A stretch of DNA of 64,000 nucleotides from Pirellulaceae bacterium. Its GTDB lineage: Bacteria > Planctomycetota > Planctomycetia > Pirellulales > Pirellulaceae. A program made the position numbers and the translations under genes. The DNA lies in assembly GCA_023382975.1 (NCBI GenBank), contig JAHDXO010000008.1, forward strand, positions 124,001 to 188,000. Reading direction: 5' to 3'. Below the pieces are notes generated by a model. The model searched no databases. It worked only from the letters and a program-made list of their open reading frames with translations, and had not been told where the DNA came from. This document shows, one piece after another, positions 51,890-61,700 of this stretch; position 1 is the first letter of the stretch; each line of letters opens with the position of its first letter.

Positions 51890-52118
51890 CGCTACGATCC
51901 CTTTCCGGTCGAAGGCTGTTCGATCATGCCTGGTTATAAATTGGGCGTTATAAATCGGAGGTTACCCAAGGGGACGATCACGATGCAGTTCCCCAAGGCA
52001 TGCTGATACCCTCATCCTCCAATTAATAACCCTTAATCTATAACCCTTAAGCTATCACGCCCAAATTCTGATCGCCGGTTTGACGCCTGATTGGTCCGCC
52101 GTCGCCGTTCGGTTCCGT
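51890..52118. promoter_or_regulatory. Upstream region of the VWA gene with AT-rich repeats
   Basis: This 229-bp gap is much more AT-rich than its surroundings. AAATTGGGCGTTAT (51938-51951) and ATCACGCCCAAATT (52054-52067) form a long-range imperfect inverted repeat. TTATAAAT occurs twice on the left and ATAACCCTTAA twice on the right. It likely contains the VWA gene's promoter. Confidence 0.5.
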
Positions 52119-52778
52119 CTATGGGGCTGCCGAGCCGTTCGCCCCGTCTTGTCTCGGCTCTTGGCGCTGCGGTTCTGTCCGGCTGCGAATCAAGTAGATT
52201 AGGGCCACGAAGTCGTATACTGCATGCGTGGCGACCGGCGTAAGTAGATTATCGGTGATCAGCAGCAAAGCGCCTAGATAGACGCCCATCAAACCGGCCA
52301 GCACGGCGTAGCTGGCCGTGATCCAGTGACAGACGCCGAACAGGGCCGAGGCCACCAACAGCGCGAATGCCGCTCCCCAAATTCCCGGCAGCCAATCGGC
52401 CAGCGCGGTTTGAAGAAGGCCGCGAAACAACATCTCCTCGCCAAAACCGGCCGCCAGCGAGATCAGCGCCATCTGGCCGACCGTCCAGTGCCGAATCCAC
52501 GGCAGCAATTGTCGATCCACCGTTTGCTGCAAGTCGCGCCACGGCCCGCAAGGAAAACGGTCGACCAGCAGCAAGCCCACGATCAGCGGACCGGCAGCCA
52601 GCACGCCCCAGCCCACGGCCATCGACTGCTCGACCCAGCGGTCGACCGACAGCGAGACGCCCGGCAGCGGCCAGAGCCCCAGCAGCCAACCGATCCCCGC
52701 AGCCACTACGGCCAAACCGGTCTCGAAAGCGATTGCCGCACCGGCGTGGAAACGCGGAGGAACGGATGCAACGATCAT
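52119..52778 (-). CDS. CPBP-family intramembrane metalloprotease
   Basis: The protein has 219 residues with several membrane helices. The CPBP (Abi/Rce1-like) motifs are present: GEEMLFRG (motif 1, paired Glu), FGVCHW (motif 2, His) and HAVYDF (motif 3, His). These enzymes cleave prenylated or other membrane proteins. It begins 6 nt after the stop of the six-hairpin-like gene, so the two are one transcription unit. The C-terminal 30 residues are a polar tail. No nearby gene suggests its substrate. Confidence 0.92.
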   Translation of the reverse strand: MIVASVPPRFHAGAAIAFETGLAVVAAGIGWLLGLWPLPGVSLSVDRWVEQSMAVGWGVLAAGPLIVGLLLVDRFPCGPWRDLQQTVDRQLLPWIRHWTVGQMALISLAAGFGEEMLFRGLLQTALADWLPGIWGAAFALLVASALFGVCHWITASYAVLAGLMGVYLGALLLITDNLLTPVATHAVYDFVALIYLIRSRTEPQRQEPRQDGANGSAAP

Positions 52779-52784
52779 GTTGGA

Positions 52785-54233
52785 CTATTCCTGCACCGCG
52801 GTTTTCGTTGCCACGTTTTCCAGCAGGATCAAGGCCTGAAACAAGTCTCCCACACCGCCCACCGCCTCGTAGATGTGCGAATCGGGGAAACTCTGGAACC
52901 AGCCGTTGTCGTACAGCCGCTCGACCGCTTCATCGGCCAGCCGGCGAGCGTCGGCCACCCAGCGATCCTCGTCCATCTGCGATGCCGCGCGAATCAGGAA
53001 ATGGATGCACTGTCCGTACTGGTCCGCGTACGCACGCGGACGGTCTTCGCGTGGGCTGCGGCTGACGATTTCGGCCCAGCGGCGGACGGCCTCGCGGAAC
53101 AACGGTTCGTTGGTTCGTTCGTACAAGGTCAAACACGCCTCGGCCATCGCCATCGGGTAATCGTGCGTCGGCCACTGGTCCGCGTTCCAGATGTTCGAGT
53201 ACTTTCGCGGCCAGTAGCCCACCGCCTCGGGCACAACCGGTTGGCCGTCGGCGACGCTCAACTGTCCGTAGTATTGCCGGGCCGATTCGTCGTAGCCGAA
53301 TTTCAGGTACGCCACCACCGCGTCGCGGGCCATCTGCTGGAACTCGCCGTTGCCGGTCCAGTCGGCAGCCCGCAACAAGGAATTCGCCCACACCGCGACT
53401 TCGGTCGTGCATACCTTGGCGTCCCAGCGCCCCATGTCGGGCTCGTTCCGCACCAGGCCCGTCGAATCGCCACGGTGGCGAAAGCTGTAGCGGGCCACCC
53501 GCAAAGCCGTTTCGAGCAACTCCGGATCCCGCGTCTTGCTGTGCAGCCAAGCCAGCGACTCGACGATCACGCCGCCGGCTTCCAGAAAGGCGTGTCCGCG
53601 CCGGCCGTCGTCGTGCCGGTTGAACCCACCCGTCTCGGGATCATAGATATGCCGTGCCGCCATGGTCCGCAGGTAGCGTTCGGTGCGCTCGGGGGCCCGT
53701 TGCCAGAACAAGTCCCAAGCCGGAGCGTGAGGCCGCAGTTCATGGTAGCCGCCGGAAAACGGCACGAGCTTGTCCTCGTACGCGTCGTAGTAGCAATGAT
53801 TGCCCCACTGGAACAGTCCGTTCGGCGCGACGCACGCGGCCAGAAAATCGTCGAGGTAGCGGTCCACCGCGCGGGTATAGTCCGGATTGCCCGTGATCTC
53901 GCTCAACCGGCACGCGGCGACGATCAGCGGCTGGTCCCAATACAACGCGCTGCCGCGCGGCGCACCGATCAGCCGATACACGCGTTTGGGCGTATGCGGG
54001 AATTCGGGATGCCGCCCGGTCCGCGTATCGATCACCGCCATCCATAAGGCCGTATGCTTCGGGCCGTACACGTCCAGCCCGCTGGTGGTCAGCTTGCCGA
54101 GATGGCTCTCCATCAGCGGCAGGTACGACCGTGGCTTCACGGCAGCCGGCTCGACAGCCTGAGTGTCGCTCGCCACGGCGAGGACCAGCATGAGAAGGGG
54201 AAGAATCGCAAGGCGAAAGCGGTGAAGGGGCAT
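52785..54233 (-). CDS. Secreted (alpha/alpha) toroid, six-hairpin-type protein
   Basis: The protein has 482 residues from the ATG at 54233 with a signal peptide (RLAILPLLMLVLAVASDTQA). Repeated helix pairs with aromatic motifs are visible: SALYWDQPLIVAACRLSEIT, LFQWGNHCYYDAYED, GGFNRHDDGRRGHAFLEAGG, HDYPMAMAEACLTLYERT and SFPDSHIYEAVGGVGDLFQA. This layout fits the six-hairpin/(alpha/alpha)6 barrel group, which includes many glycosidases, epimerases and pectate lyases. No specific family was recognised. It is followed after 6 nt by the CPBP protease gene. Confidence 0.7.
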   Translation of the reverse strand: MPLHRFRLAILPLLMLVLAVASDTQAVEPAAVKPRSYLPLMESHLGKLTTSGLDVYGPKHTALWMAVIDTRTGRHPEFPHTPKRVYRLIGAPRGSALYWDQPLIVAACRLSEITGNPDYTRAVDRYLDDFLAACVAPNGLFQWGNHCYYDAYEDKLVPFSGGYHELRPHAPAWDLFWQRAPERTERYLRTMAARHIYDPETGGFNRHDDGRRGHAFLEAGGVIVESLAWLHSKTRDPELLETALRVARYSFRHRGDSTGLVRNEPDMGRWDAKVCTTEVAVWANSLLRAADWTGNGEFQQMARDAVVAYLKFGYDESARQYYGQLSVADGQPVVPEAVGYWPRKYSNIWNADQWPTHDYPMAMAEACLTLYERTNEPLFREAVRRWAEIVSRSPREDRPRAYADQYGQCIHFLIRAASQMDEDRWVADARRLADEAVERLYDNGWFQSFPDSHIYEAVGGVGDLFQALILLENVATKTAVQE

Positions 54234-54476
54234 CGTCGGGATCTCGTCGCTGGGTGGTGATCGGATACTCGGGGTCACGTGGTCCAGCCACATTGTCGAC
54301 CGGCGTCACACGCGAAGCAAGACGGTGCCCGCGCTCACTTGGCGGCTAATCGAACCGTCCCGTGGGAACTGGTAGGATGGCGAGAGACGGATAGAATGTG
54401 GCCAGCAGCCTTGACTCGCGTTCGGCGCCCGCGAGCCACTTGGGTTGCGGCCGACGACCGTGTTAAGGAAACGACC
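54234..54476. promoter_or_regulatory. Divergent intergenic region with a repeat
   Basis: This 243-bp gap separates the start of the toroid gene (-) from the small membrane protein gene (+). It contains a degenerate relative of the 11116 palindromic element at 54413-54452. Promoters were not resolved. Confidence 0.4.
54413..54452. repeat. Degenerate relative of the 11116 palindromic element
   Basis: CTCGCGTTCGGCGCCCGCGA matches the core of the 24-bp unit at 11116 and 11188, followed by CCACTTGGGTTGCGGCC, which parallels the linker there. Confidence 0.6.
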
Positions 54477-54803
54477 ATGAAAGATCTACACGACGAACCC
54501 GGCAGCGACGAACTGGTGGATGCGGAGTTGGTTGGCCCGAGGGCGACCGACCGCGAGACGTACAACGTGATCAGCGATACCGTGACCGGCGTCAACCTGC
54601 GAATTTCGGACAACGTTTTCCAAGCCGTCGCGATCCTCGTCTGCTTGGCGTTGGGGACGGGAATCGGGGCGGCGGTCTTCGAGTATCGAGTTCAAGGCGC
54701 CTTGGTCTGTGGATTTCTCGGCTTGTTGGCGGGACTGTTCGGCAGCGGGATCTTCTTGATGATCTATCGCGCCATCCGCCACCTGCGTGGCCGCCACGAT
54801 TGA
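54477..54803 (+). CDS. Small two-helix membrane protein
   Basis: The protein has 108 residues from the ATG at 54477. A 48-residue hydrophilic start, acidic and then around TYNVISDTVTGVNLRISDN, precedes two membrane helices (FQAVAILVCLALGTGIGAAV and GALVCGFLGLLAGLFGSGIF). The C-terminus is basic (RAIRHLRGRHD), fitting both ends in the cytoplasm. The TxTGxNxRxSDN-like pattern is seen in several planctomycete membrane proteins, but no function is known. It is monocistronic. Confidence 0.7.
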   Translation: MKDLHDEPGSDELVDAELVGPRATDRETYNVISDTVTGVNLRISDNVFQAVAILVCLALGTGIGAAVFEYRVQGALVCGFLGLLAGLFGSGIFLMIYRAIRHLRGRHD

Positions 54804-54846
54804 CGGCAATCCATCTCGCGGCGTGCTACCGAGTCTCCGCCCCGCC

Positions 54847-55473
54847 CTAAGCGTCTGCGCCGCAGTCAGCAAAGACCTCGCTGACGGGGACCGAAAGCCC
54901 GTCCAGCAGCACGGATCGGACGGTGTCGCCTGAAGCATGGCGTCCGGCCTCGACGTAGGCGTTGGCTGCGTGATCGAGCGTCAAGACGACGATGGATTGG
55001 TCGCGCGGATCGATGATCCAGTATTCCTGGATTCCGGCCTGCGCGTATTCGCTTCGTTTGGTGACCAGATCGCGGTCGGGATCGTCCTCGCTCACAACCT
55101 CCATCACCAAGTCGGCGCCGCGCCAGAAGCGGTTGCCGCGACGGTCGGCGTGCTGGGTCAACATGAAGACAATGTCCGGTTCGCGAAATCTGCCTGCTGC
55201 TACCTGAACCCGCATCGGAGCGGTCACGACGATTCCGAGCCGCCGGGAAGTCACAAAATCAAACAACCGACGGTACAAAAAGAGCACGATCAATTGATGC
55301 AGCTCGGTAGGCATCGGCAGTACCTCCAGGACTCCGTCCGAGAATTCGATCAGATGGTTGCCGCCGAGCGACAAGTACTCTTCTTCCGCCCAACTGCCCT
55401 GGTTGGGAAACAGATGGGCGATCTCCCAGGTCGGGCTACCATGCTGACTGCTTGGTGTCTGGACAGCACTCAC
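54847..55473 (-). CDS. Uma2-family (DUF820) putative nuclease
   Basis: The protein has 208 residues from a GTG start at 55473 (GGAG ten bases upstream). It fits Uma2: GSWAEEEYLSLGGNHLIEFS followed by DGVLEVLPMP, then FREPDIVFML and GADLVMEVVSEDDPDRDLVT followed by KRSEYAQAGIQEYWIIDP. The D-x-V and E-V-V-S-E-x-D-P-x-R-D residues form the PD-(D/E)XK core of the fold. The family is common and highly expanded in planctomycetes and cyanobacteria, with function unclear. It is divergent from the fusion helicase across 256 bp. Confidence 0.9.
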   Translation of the reverse strand: MSAVQTPSSQHGSPTWEIAHLFPNQGSWAEEEYLSLGGNHLIEFSDGVLEVLPMPTELHQLIVLFLYRRLFDFVTSRRLGIVVTAPMRVQVAAGRFREPDIVFMLTQHADRRGNRFWRGADLVMEVVSEDDPDRDLVTKRSEYAQAGIQEYWIIDPRDQSIVVLTLDHAANAYVEAGRHASGDTVRSVLLDGLSVPVSEVFADCGADA

Positions 55474-55729
55474 TTGAAGCTCCTCGACGTGGTTTGCATT
55501 GGGTACGTGGTCCAGCGAGTTCTCTGCGCGCACATCCAACACTTCGTACGAATCGCGCGGATTGTGCGAGAGGATCTGCAAGAACTTTCCCCATTCTAGC
55601 AGACGACCACGTATCGGCAGAAGAGCGGGGTTGTGGTACGATATCGGCTCAGGAGGGCTCGAGTGGGAGTGTGCCGGGCTGGATTCCGCGCGGCTCGGGC
55701 CGGTATAAGGATCAACCCAAAGAGCGACA

Positions 55730-58700
55730 ATGAGTGTCATCGCCTCGCCCCGCTCGGGCCTGCCCGCGTTCCGGACCAGTCCATCGGCGATCGCCCGATA
55801 CTTCTTCCACGACTGCGAGCGTTTTCTGCGGTATCTCGCGGCCAGCCGGGAGACTCGCGACGCCGAGGGGTTGCCGACGCCGGATTTCGATCACAGCCCG
55901 GTGGTCAAGGCAATCCTGGAAAGCGGCTATGCGTGGGAGCAGACGGTGCTGGAACAATACCTGGTCGGCCGCGTGCAAATCGCCGACGGCTCGGGCGAGA
56001 TCCACACCCGCCGCTTCGATTGGCGGCAGACGCTCCAGTGGCTGCGCCAGGCGGACCCCGGATCGTATCTCTACCAGCCGACTCTGCGGCTGCCGCGCGC
56101 CTTCTACGCCCGGCACGGGTTGGATCCCGATCTGGTGATCATCAGCGACAACCACCCCGACCTGCTGTTGATGGACGACGACGGCCGTGGCGGTCGGACG
56201 GTCCGCGTGCTGGACTTGAAACGCGGCGAATCGCTGCAGTTGACGCACCGCGTCCAAGTGCTGTTGTACGCCTTGGAACTGGAGTCGATTTGCTGGGCCG
56301 ATTCGATCCGCGATTTGCAGGTGGATTTGCAGCGCGGCGATGTCTGGCTCGGCTCGCATCCCGCCCCCACGCCGTTCGACATGGCGGATCTTCGGCCGCA
56401 CGTCGAGGCGTTCCTGCGCCACGATCTGACGCGGATCTTGCAGACCGCTGCGCAGGACACTTGCTGGCATGTGCAGCCGCGGTGCGAGTGGTGCGAGTTC
56501 TTCGCGCACTGCCGCGACCAGATGCAGCGCGATGACGATCTGTCGCGGATGACGCAATTGACCGCGCACGGCAAACAGTATCTGCATCGCGAGGCGAAGG
56601 TCCGCACTCTAGCCGAATTGGAACGCTGGCTGCAGCGGGACGAGGCGGACGAGGTGCTGGGCCGCTGCGCGTCACTTGCCGGGCGGCGCCCGCGGTTGGT
56701 CCAGCAAGTGGCGGCGCTCCAGTCGGGTCAGGTCCGAACGCACGGTGCGGCTTCCCCGACGCTGTCCAAGGGTGAAAACGTGGGTGTCTTTTTGACCTTG
56801 CAGCAGGAGCCGCTATCCCAAGCCGTCTATCTGGCCGGAGTTCACTTGACGATGCGCAAGGATCTGCGCGAGACCGTCTTCTCCGCGGAACTGGTCGAAC
56901 GGTTCTTCGCGGGCGCCAGCGGTCAGCCGCTGGTGCTGGTCGCCGGCGATCCGGACGATGTGCCGCGGATCCGCCGCGAGTTCGTCCGCACGCTGTACGA
57001 GATCGTCACTCAGTTGGATCGCTACAACCTCGAACGGTCGTGGTCGGACCAACTGAGCCTGCAAGCCTACGTGCTGAGCGACGCGGAGCGGGCGCTGCTG
57101 GTCCAGTGGCTGCTGGAATCGCTGCAGGACGCCGAGCAGCCGGAATTGGCCGAGCAGGCGGTTACGCTGCTGTTCCATTTCCAATCGCCCGAGCTGATGG
57201 TGGCCGACAGCCATCCCGACCGCGAAGTGCCGTTCCCCGTGGTCGTGTTGACCGACGCCATGTCGCACGTGTTGGCCTTGCCGGTCGATGTCAGCTACAC
57301 ACTGCCGGAGGCGTTGCCCGCCTTGGGCAGCCGCTTCTCGTACCGCCGCAACGACTACTACCATTTCCCGTTGGGACACGCTCTGCGGGCCGAGGCGATC
57401 CACGCCGCGTGGCGCCGCGGAAAGCCCGAGAAGCTGCCGGAACTCGCCAAACAGGCCGCGTTCCATCTGCGGGCGCTCCGCGAGTTGCTGCAAAGCGTCC
57501 GGCAGCAGGCCGGGGACGCGATCTTCGCCTGGGCGGCGAAGTTCACGCTGCCCGCGCGCCAGTCGTACGCGGACCCGCTGCTCTCGCGGTTGGCTTTCTT
57601 CAGCCGCTACGAAAGCCTGCTGGATTGTTTGGACAAGCGGCATTGGCGTTGCGAGTCGCACGCGGTCCAACTGCTGCTGGGCCGCGTGATGGAATTGCGC
57701 GCGGTCGATGAGACGCAGTTCGAGATCGTCGCCGGCGCAGCGATGCCGGTCGATCCGGGCGGATTTCCCGAATGGCTGCTGGTGGCCGAGGGCGACGAAG
57801 GCCGCCGAGCCCAACTCGAGTACCGCGACTACGCCTGCCGCGCCCGGCTGTGGCAAGGCAAGCCGCAGACGCATCTGGCCGTGGTCGGAGTGACCGACCT
57901 GCAACGCGACCCGCTGGGCACCCCCTGCCGATTGACCGTCGAGTTCGCCAAGCCGTTCGCCAACGGCAAACCGGTCGCGGGACGCCGGTATCTGCTGTAC
58001 CCGCGGTTCACCGATTTTACGACTGACGGCATCGTCCAGTTCCTGCAGGACTACAGCAGCACGGTGGAACGCCTGGGCGAGGACGAATTGTTCCTCCGCC
58101 TGCTGCGCGACCCGGCCGCCGGCGCGGCACCGTTGCCGTTGCCCACCCTCGTAGCACAGGCTGCCAGCCTGTGCAATTCGACCGCGGACCCGGGTTGGAC
58201 TCCCAGCCAGGCTGCGGCCTTCCGCGCCATCTGCAACCAGCGGGTCGTGCCCGTCTGGGGACCGCCGGGAACAGGCAAGACGCATTTCCTGACGACCGCG
58301 ATTCTGGCGTTGGCCGAGGCGCATCGACGGGCGGGCCGGCCGTTCCGCGTTCTGGTCACTGCCTTTACGCACGCGGCGATCGAGAACGTGCTGCGCAAAA
58401 CGGTCGACCTGATGGCGGATCGAGGCAGAAAAGGGGACGGTCCCCTTTTGCCGGAACGGCCCGAAGGGTGCTGCGCACAAAAGGGGGCTGTCCCCTTTTC
58501 CGCCAACGAACTGGAATCGCAGTTGGCAGTCGCCAAAGTCAAGGCTTGGCGAGGCGAGCACAGCGGCCGGGTCCAGGTGGTCGAGCCCAAGGGATTGCCC
58601 GCGTGGCTCGAGCAGCAGCCGATCGCGGTGGTCGGCGCGACGGTCCATTCTTTGCTGAAGTGCTACGAGCAGTTGCCCGAGTTCGATCTGGTCGTGATCG

Positions 58701-61700
58701 ACGAAGCATCGCAGGTCCGGGTGCCCGAGGCGGCGGTGCCGATCAGTCTGGCCGGCCGCTCGGGGCGCGTGGTGCTGGCTGGCGACCACTTGCAGTTGCC
58801 GCCGATCGTCCAAGGCGTTTATCCGGACCCGCTGCCGGGTCAACCCGTCCTGCATCGCTCGATCTTCGAAGTCGTCGCGGATGCCCGAACCGGCGAAGAC
58901 ACGGGACTGGCTCCGAGTCGCCCTGCGTGTCAATTGACCGAGAACTTCCGCATGAACGACGTGTTGACCAGTTTCGCGGCGGGACTGCTGTACGGCGCGG
59001 ATTACCGGCCGAACGACGAATCGGTGGGCAAGCGGCGGCTCGACTTGATCCCGCAGAGATGCCTGGACCCGTTTGTCGAAGCGTGTCTGGACCCAGAGTT
59101 CCCGCTGACGGTGGTCGTCCTGGACGGAATCTGGGCCGCGCGGGAAAACCCGCTCGAGGCCCGGTTGGTCGCTCAGTTGGTTACCGGGTTGCGCGGCACC
59201 ATGCGCGACGGCAGCGGACACCTGTTCGACGACGACGGGCGGTTCTTCCACGAGGGTGTGTTCCTGGTCAGCCCGCACCGGGCCCAAATCCGGCTGATCG
59301 AAAGCCAGTTGCGCCAACAGCGAATGTGGCAGACGCCGCCGCTGGTCGACACGGTGGACAAGATGCAGGGCCAGGAGGCCGAAGCGGTGATCGTCAGCTA
59401 CGGAGTATCCGACCCGGAGTTCGCGGCGCAGGAGGCCGAGTTCATCTACGGTCTGAACCGCCTGAACGTCGCCGTGACCCGGGCGCGGTCGAAGTGCGTG
59501 GTCTTTTTGCCGCGGACACTGCTCGATGCTTCGCCGCAAATCTTCGACCAGCCGCAGGCCGTGCGCGGGTTGGCCTACATGCGCGACTTGGTGGCAGCCG
59601 TCGCTGGCTGCGGATCGCCGCTGACGTTCGAGCTGGAACAGGGATCGCAAGCCGTCGTCTACCGGGCCAACCAATGTTTCCAGCCCGCGGGCGCAGCGGC
59701 TGCGGCTGATTTCGAAGACGACGCTCGACAACGCGAATTGATCGACGATTCCGTGGAGGAACGGCCCAAGAAACGTCGCAAGAAGGTAGACGCGGCTTCC
59801 AGCAGCGTGGCCGCATCAGTCTCGCCAAGCAACGACGCCGTGTCGCCCGCAACTTCGCCCAAACCGAAACGCGGTCGCCGCAAGACGGTAGCCGCCGAGG
59901 TCGAGGCCAGCGAGCAGACGGCCGCGATTGCGGCAGAAGCGACAGTGGACTACGCGACCGGCGGAACAGCGGTTCCTCCCGCGACCAAGCGTGCGGCGGC
60001 GGCCGATCCGAACGACGCGGAGCGGACGGGCGTCCAACGAACTGCGCAGGGCGACGGCGAATCGGACGTGGTCCCCGAGTTGTTGGCTCGATTGAACGAA
60101 CCGCAGCGGGCGGCGGCGATGCATGGGGACGATCCGTTGCTGATCATCGCGGGGGCGGGAACCGGCAAAACGACGACGTTGGTGCATCGCGTCGCGTACA
60201 TGATCTCGCGCGGCGCCGCGGCGCATCGGATGCTGCTGCTGACGTTCACTCGCCGCGCGGCGGCCGAGATGCTGGACCGCGTCGCCAACGTGCTGCGGCA
60301 GCAGGACGTCCGCCGCAACGTGTGGGGAGGGACATTTCATGGAGTCGGAGCCCGACTGCTGCGGATTCACGGCCCCGAGATCGGCATCGACGGGCGCTTC
60401 ACCATCCACGACCGGGGCGACGCAGAATCGTTGCTGGCGACCGTCTGCCGCGAATTGGACTTGGGCAAGGGCGACAAGAAGTTCCCGAAGAAGGGAACGC
60501 TGATGTCGATCCACAGCTACATGGTCAACGCCGGGCTGTCGCTCGACGAGACGCTCGACCGACAGTTCCCCGGTCAGAAGAAATACGCGGAACCGATCGC
60601 CCGGCTCTTCGCCGCGTACGCCGAACAGAAGAAGCAACTGCGAATATTCGACTACGACGACCTGCTGGTCAAATGGTGCGAACTGCTCGAGGACGAACGG
60701 ACCGGCCCCAAGGTGCGCGACCGATTCGACCATGTGTTGGTCGACGAGTACCAGGATACCAACCGGCTGCAATCGCGGCTGCTCAAGGGCCTGTGCCCCG
60801 ACGGACGCGGTTTGTCGGTGGTGGGCGACGACGCCCAATCGATCTATGCGTTCCGCGCGGCGACGATCCGGAATATCCTGGATTTCCCCAAGGACTTTCC
60901 CGGCACGCGCACCATCACGCTCGAACAGAACTACCGAAGCACCTGCCCGATCCTGAACGCGTCGAACCGCATCATCGCCGACGCCAGCGAGCGGTTCACC
61001 AAGGATCTCTGGTCGGACCGCGCGGCGGGATCCGCGCCGCAGTTGATCACCTGCGAGGACGAACACGAGCAGGTCGAGTTCGTCGTGGCCCGCATTTTGG
61101 ACCATCGGCGACAAGGCGTTCCGCTGGCACACCAAGCCGTGCTGTTCCGCTCGGCGCACCACAGCATCCGGTTGGAGGCAGAACTGGCCCGACAGGGACT
61201 AGCGTTTGTAAAGTACGGCGGATTGAAGTTCGTCGAAGCGGCGCACGTCAAGGACTTGCTGGCGTTCCTCCGCTTGGCCGAGAACCCGCGGGACCGCGTT
61301 TCGGGGCAGCGAGTCTTGAACCTGCTGCCCGGCATCGGACCGAAGAAGGCCGATCAATTGCAGCAGTTGTTGATCGGCGGCGACGCCGGCTTCGAGCCGT
61401 GGGCCAAGGCCAAACCGCCCGCGGCGGCTGCCGACGATTGGCCGCAGTTGGTCAGCCTGCTCGGGCATCTGGCCAAGGTGGGCTCGAACGATCCGGCCGG
61501 ACAGATCCAGAGCGTGCTGGCCTTTTATCAGCCGATTCTGGAGGGCGTCTACGACAACGCATCGTTGCGGATGAAGGATCTGGAGGAATTGCAGCAACTG
61601 GCGCGGCGTTACGAGGACCGGGCCGACTTGCTGTCCGAGTTGGCGCTGGATCCGCCCGAGGACGATGACGTGGTCAACGGCGGCGACCACTTGGTCCTGA

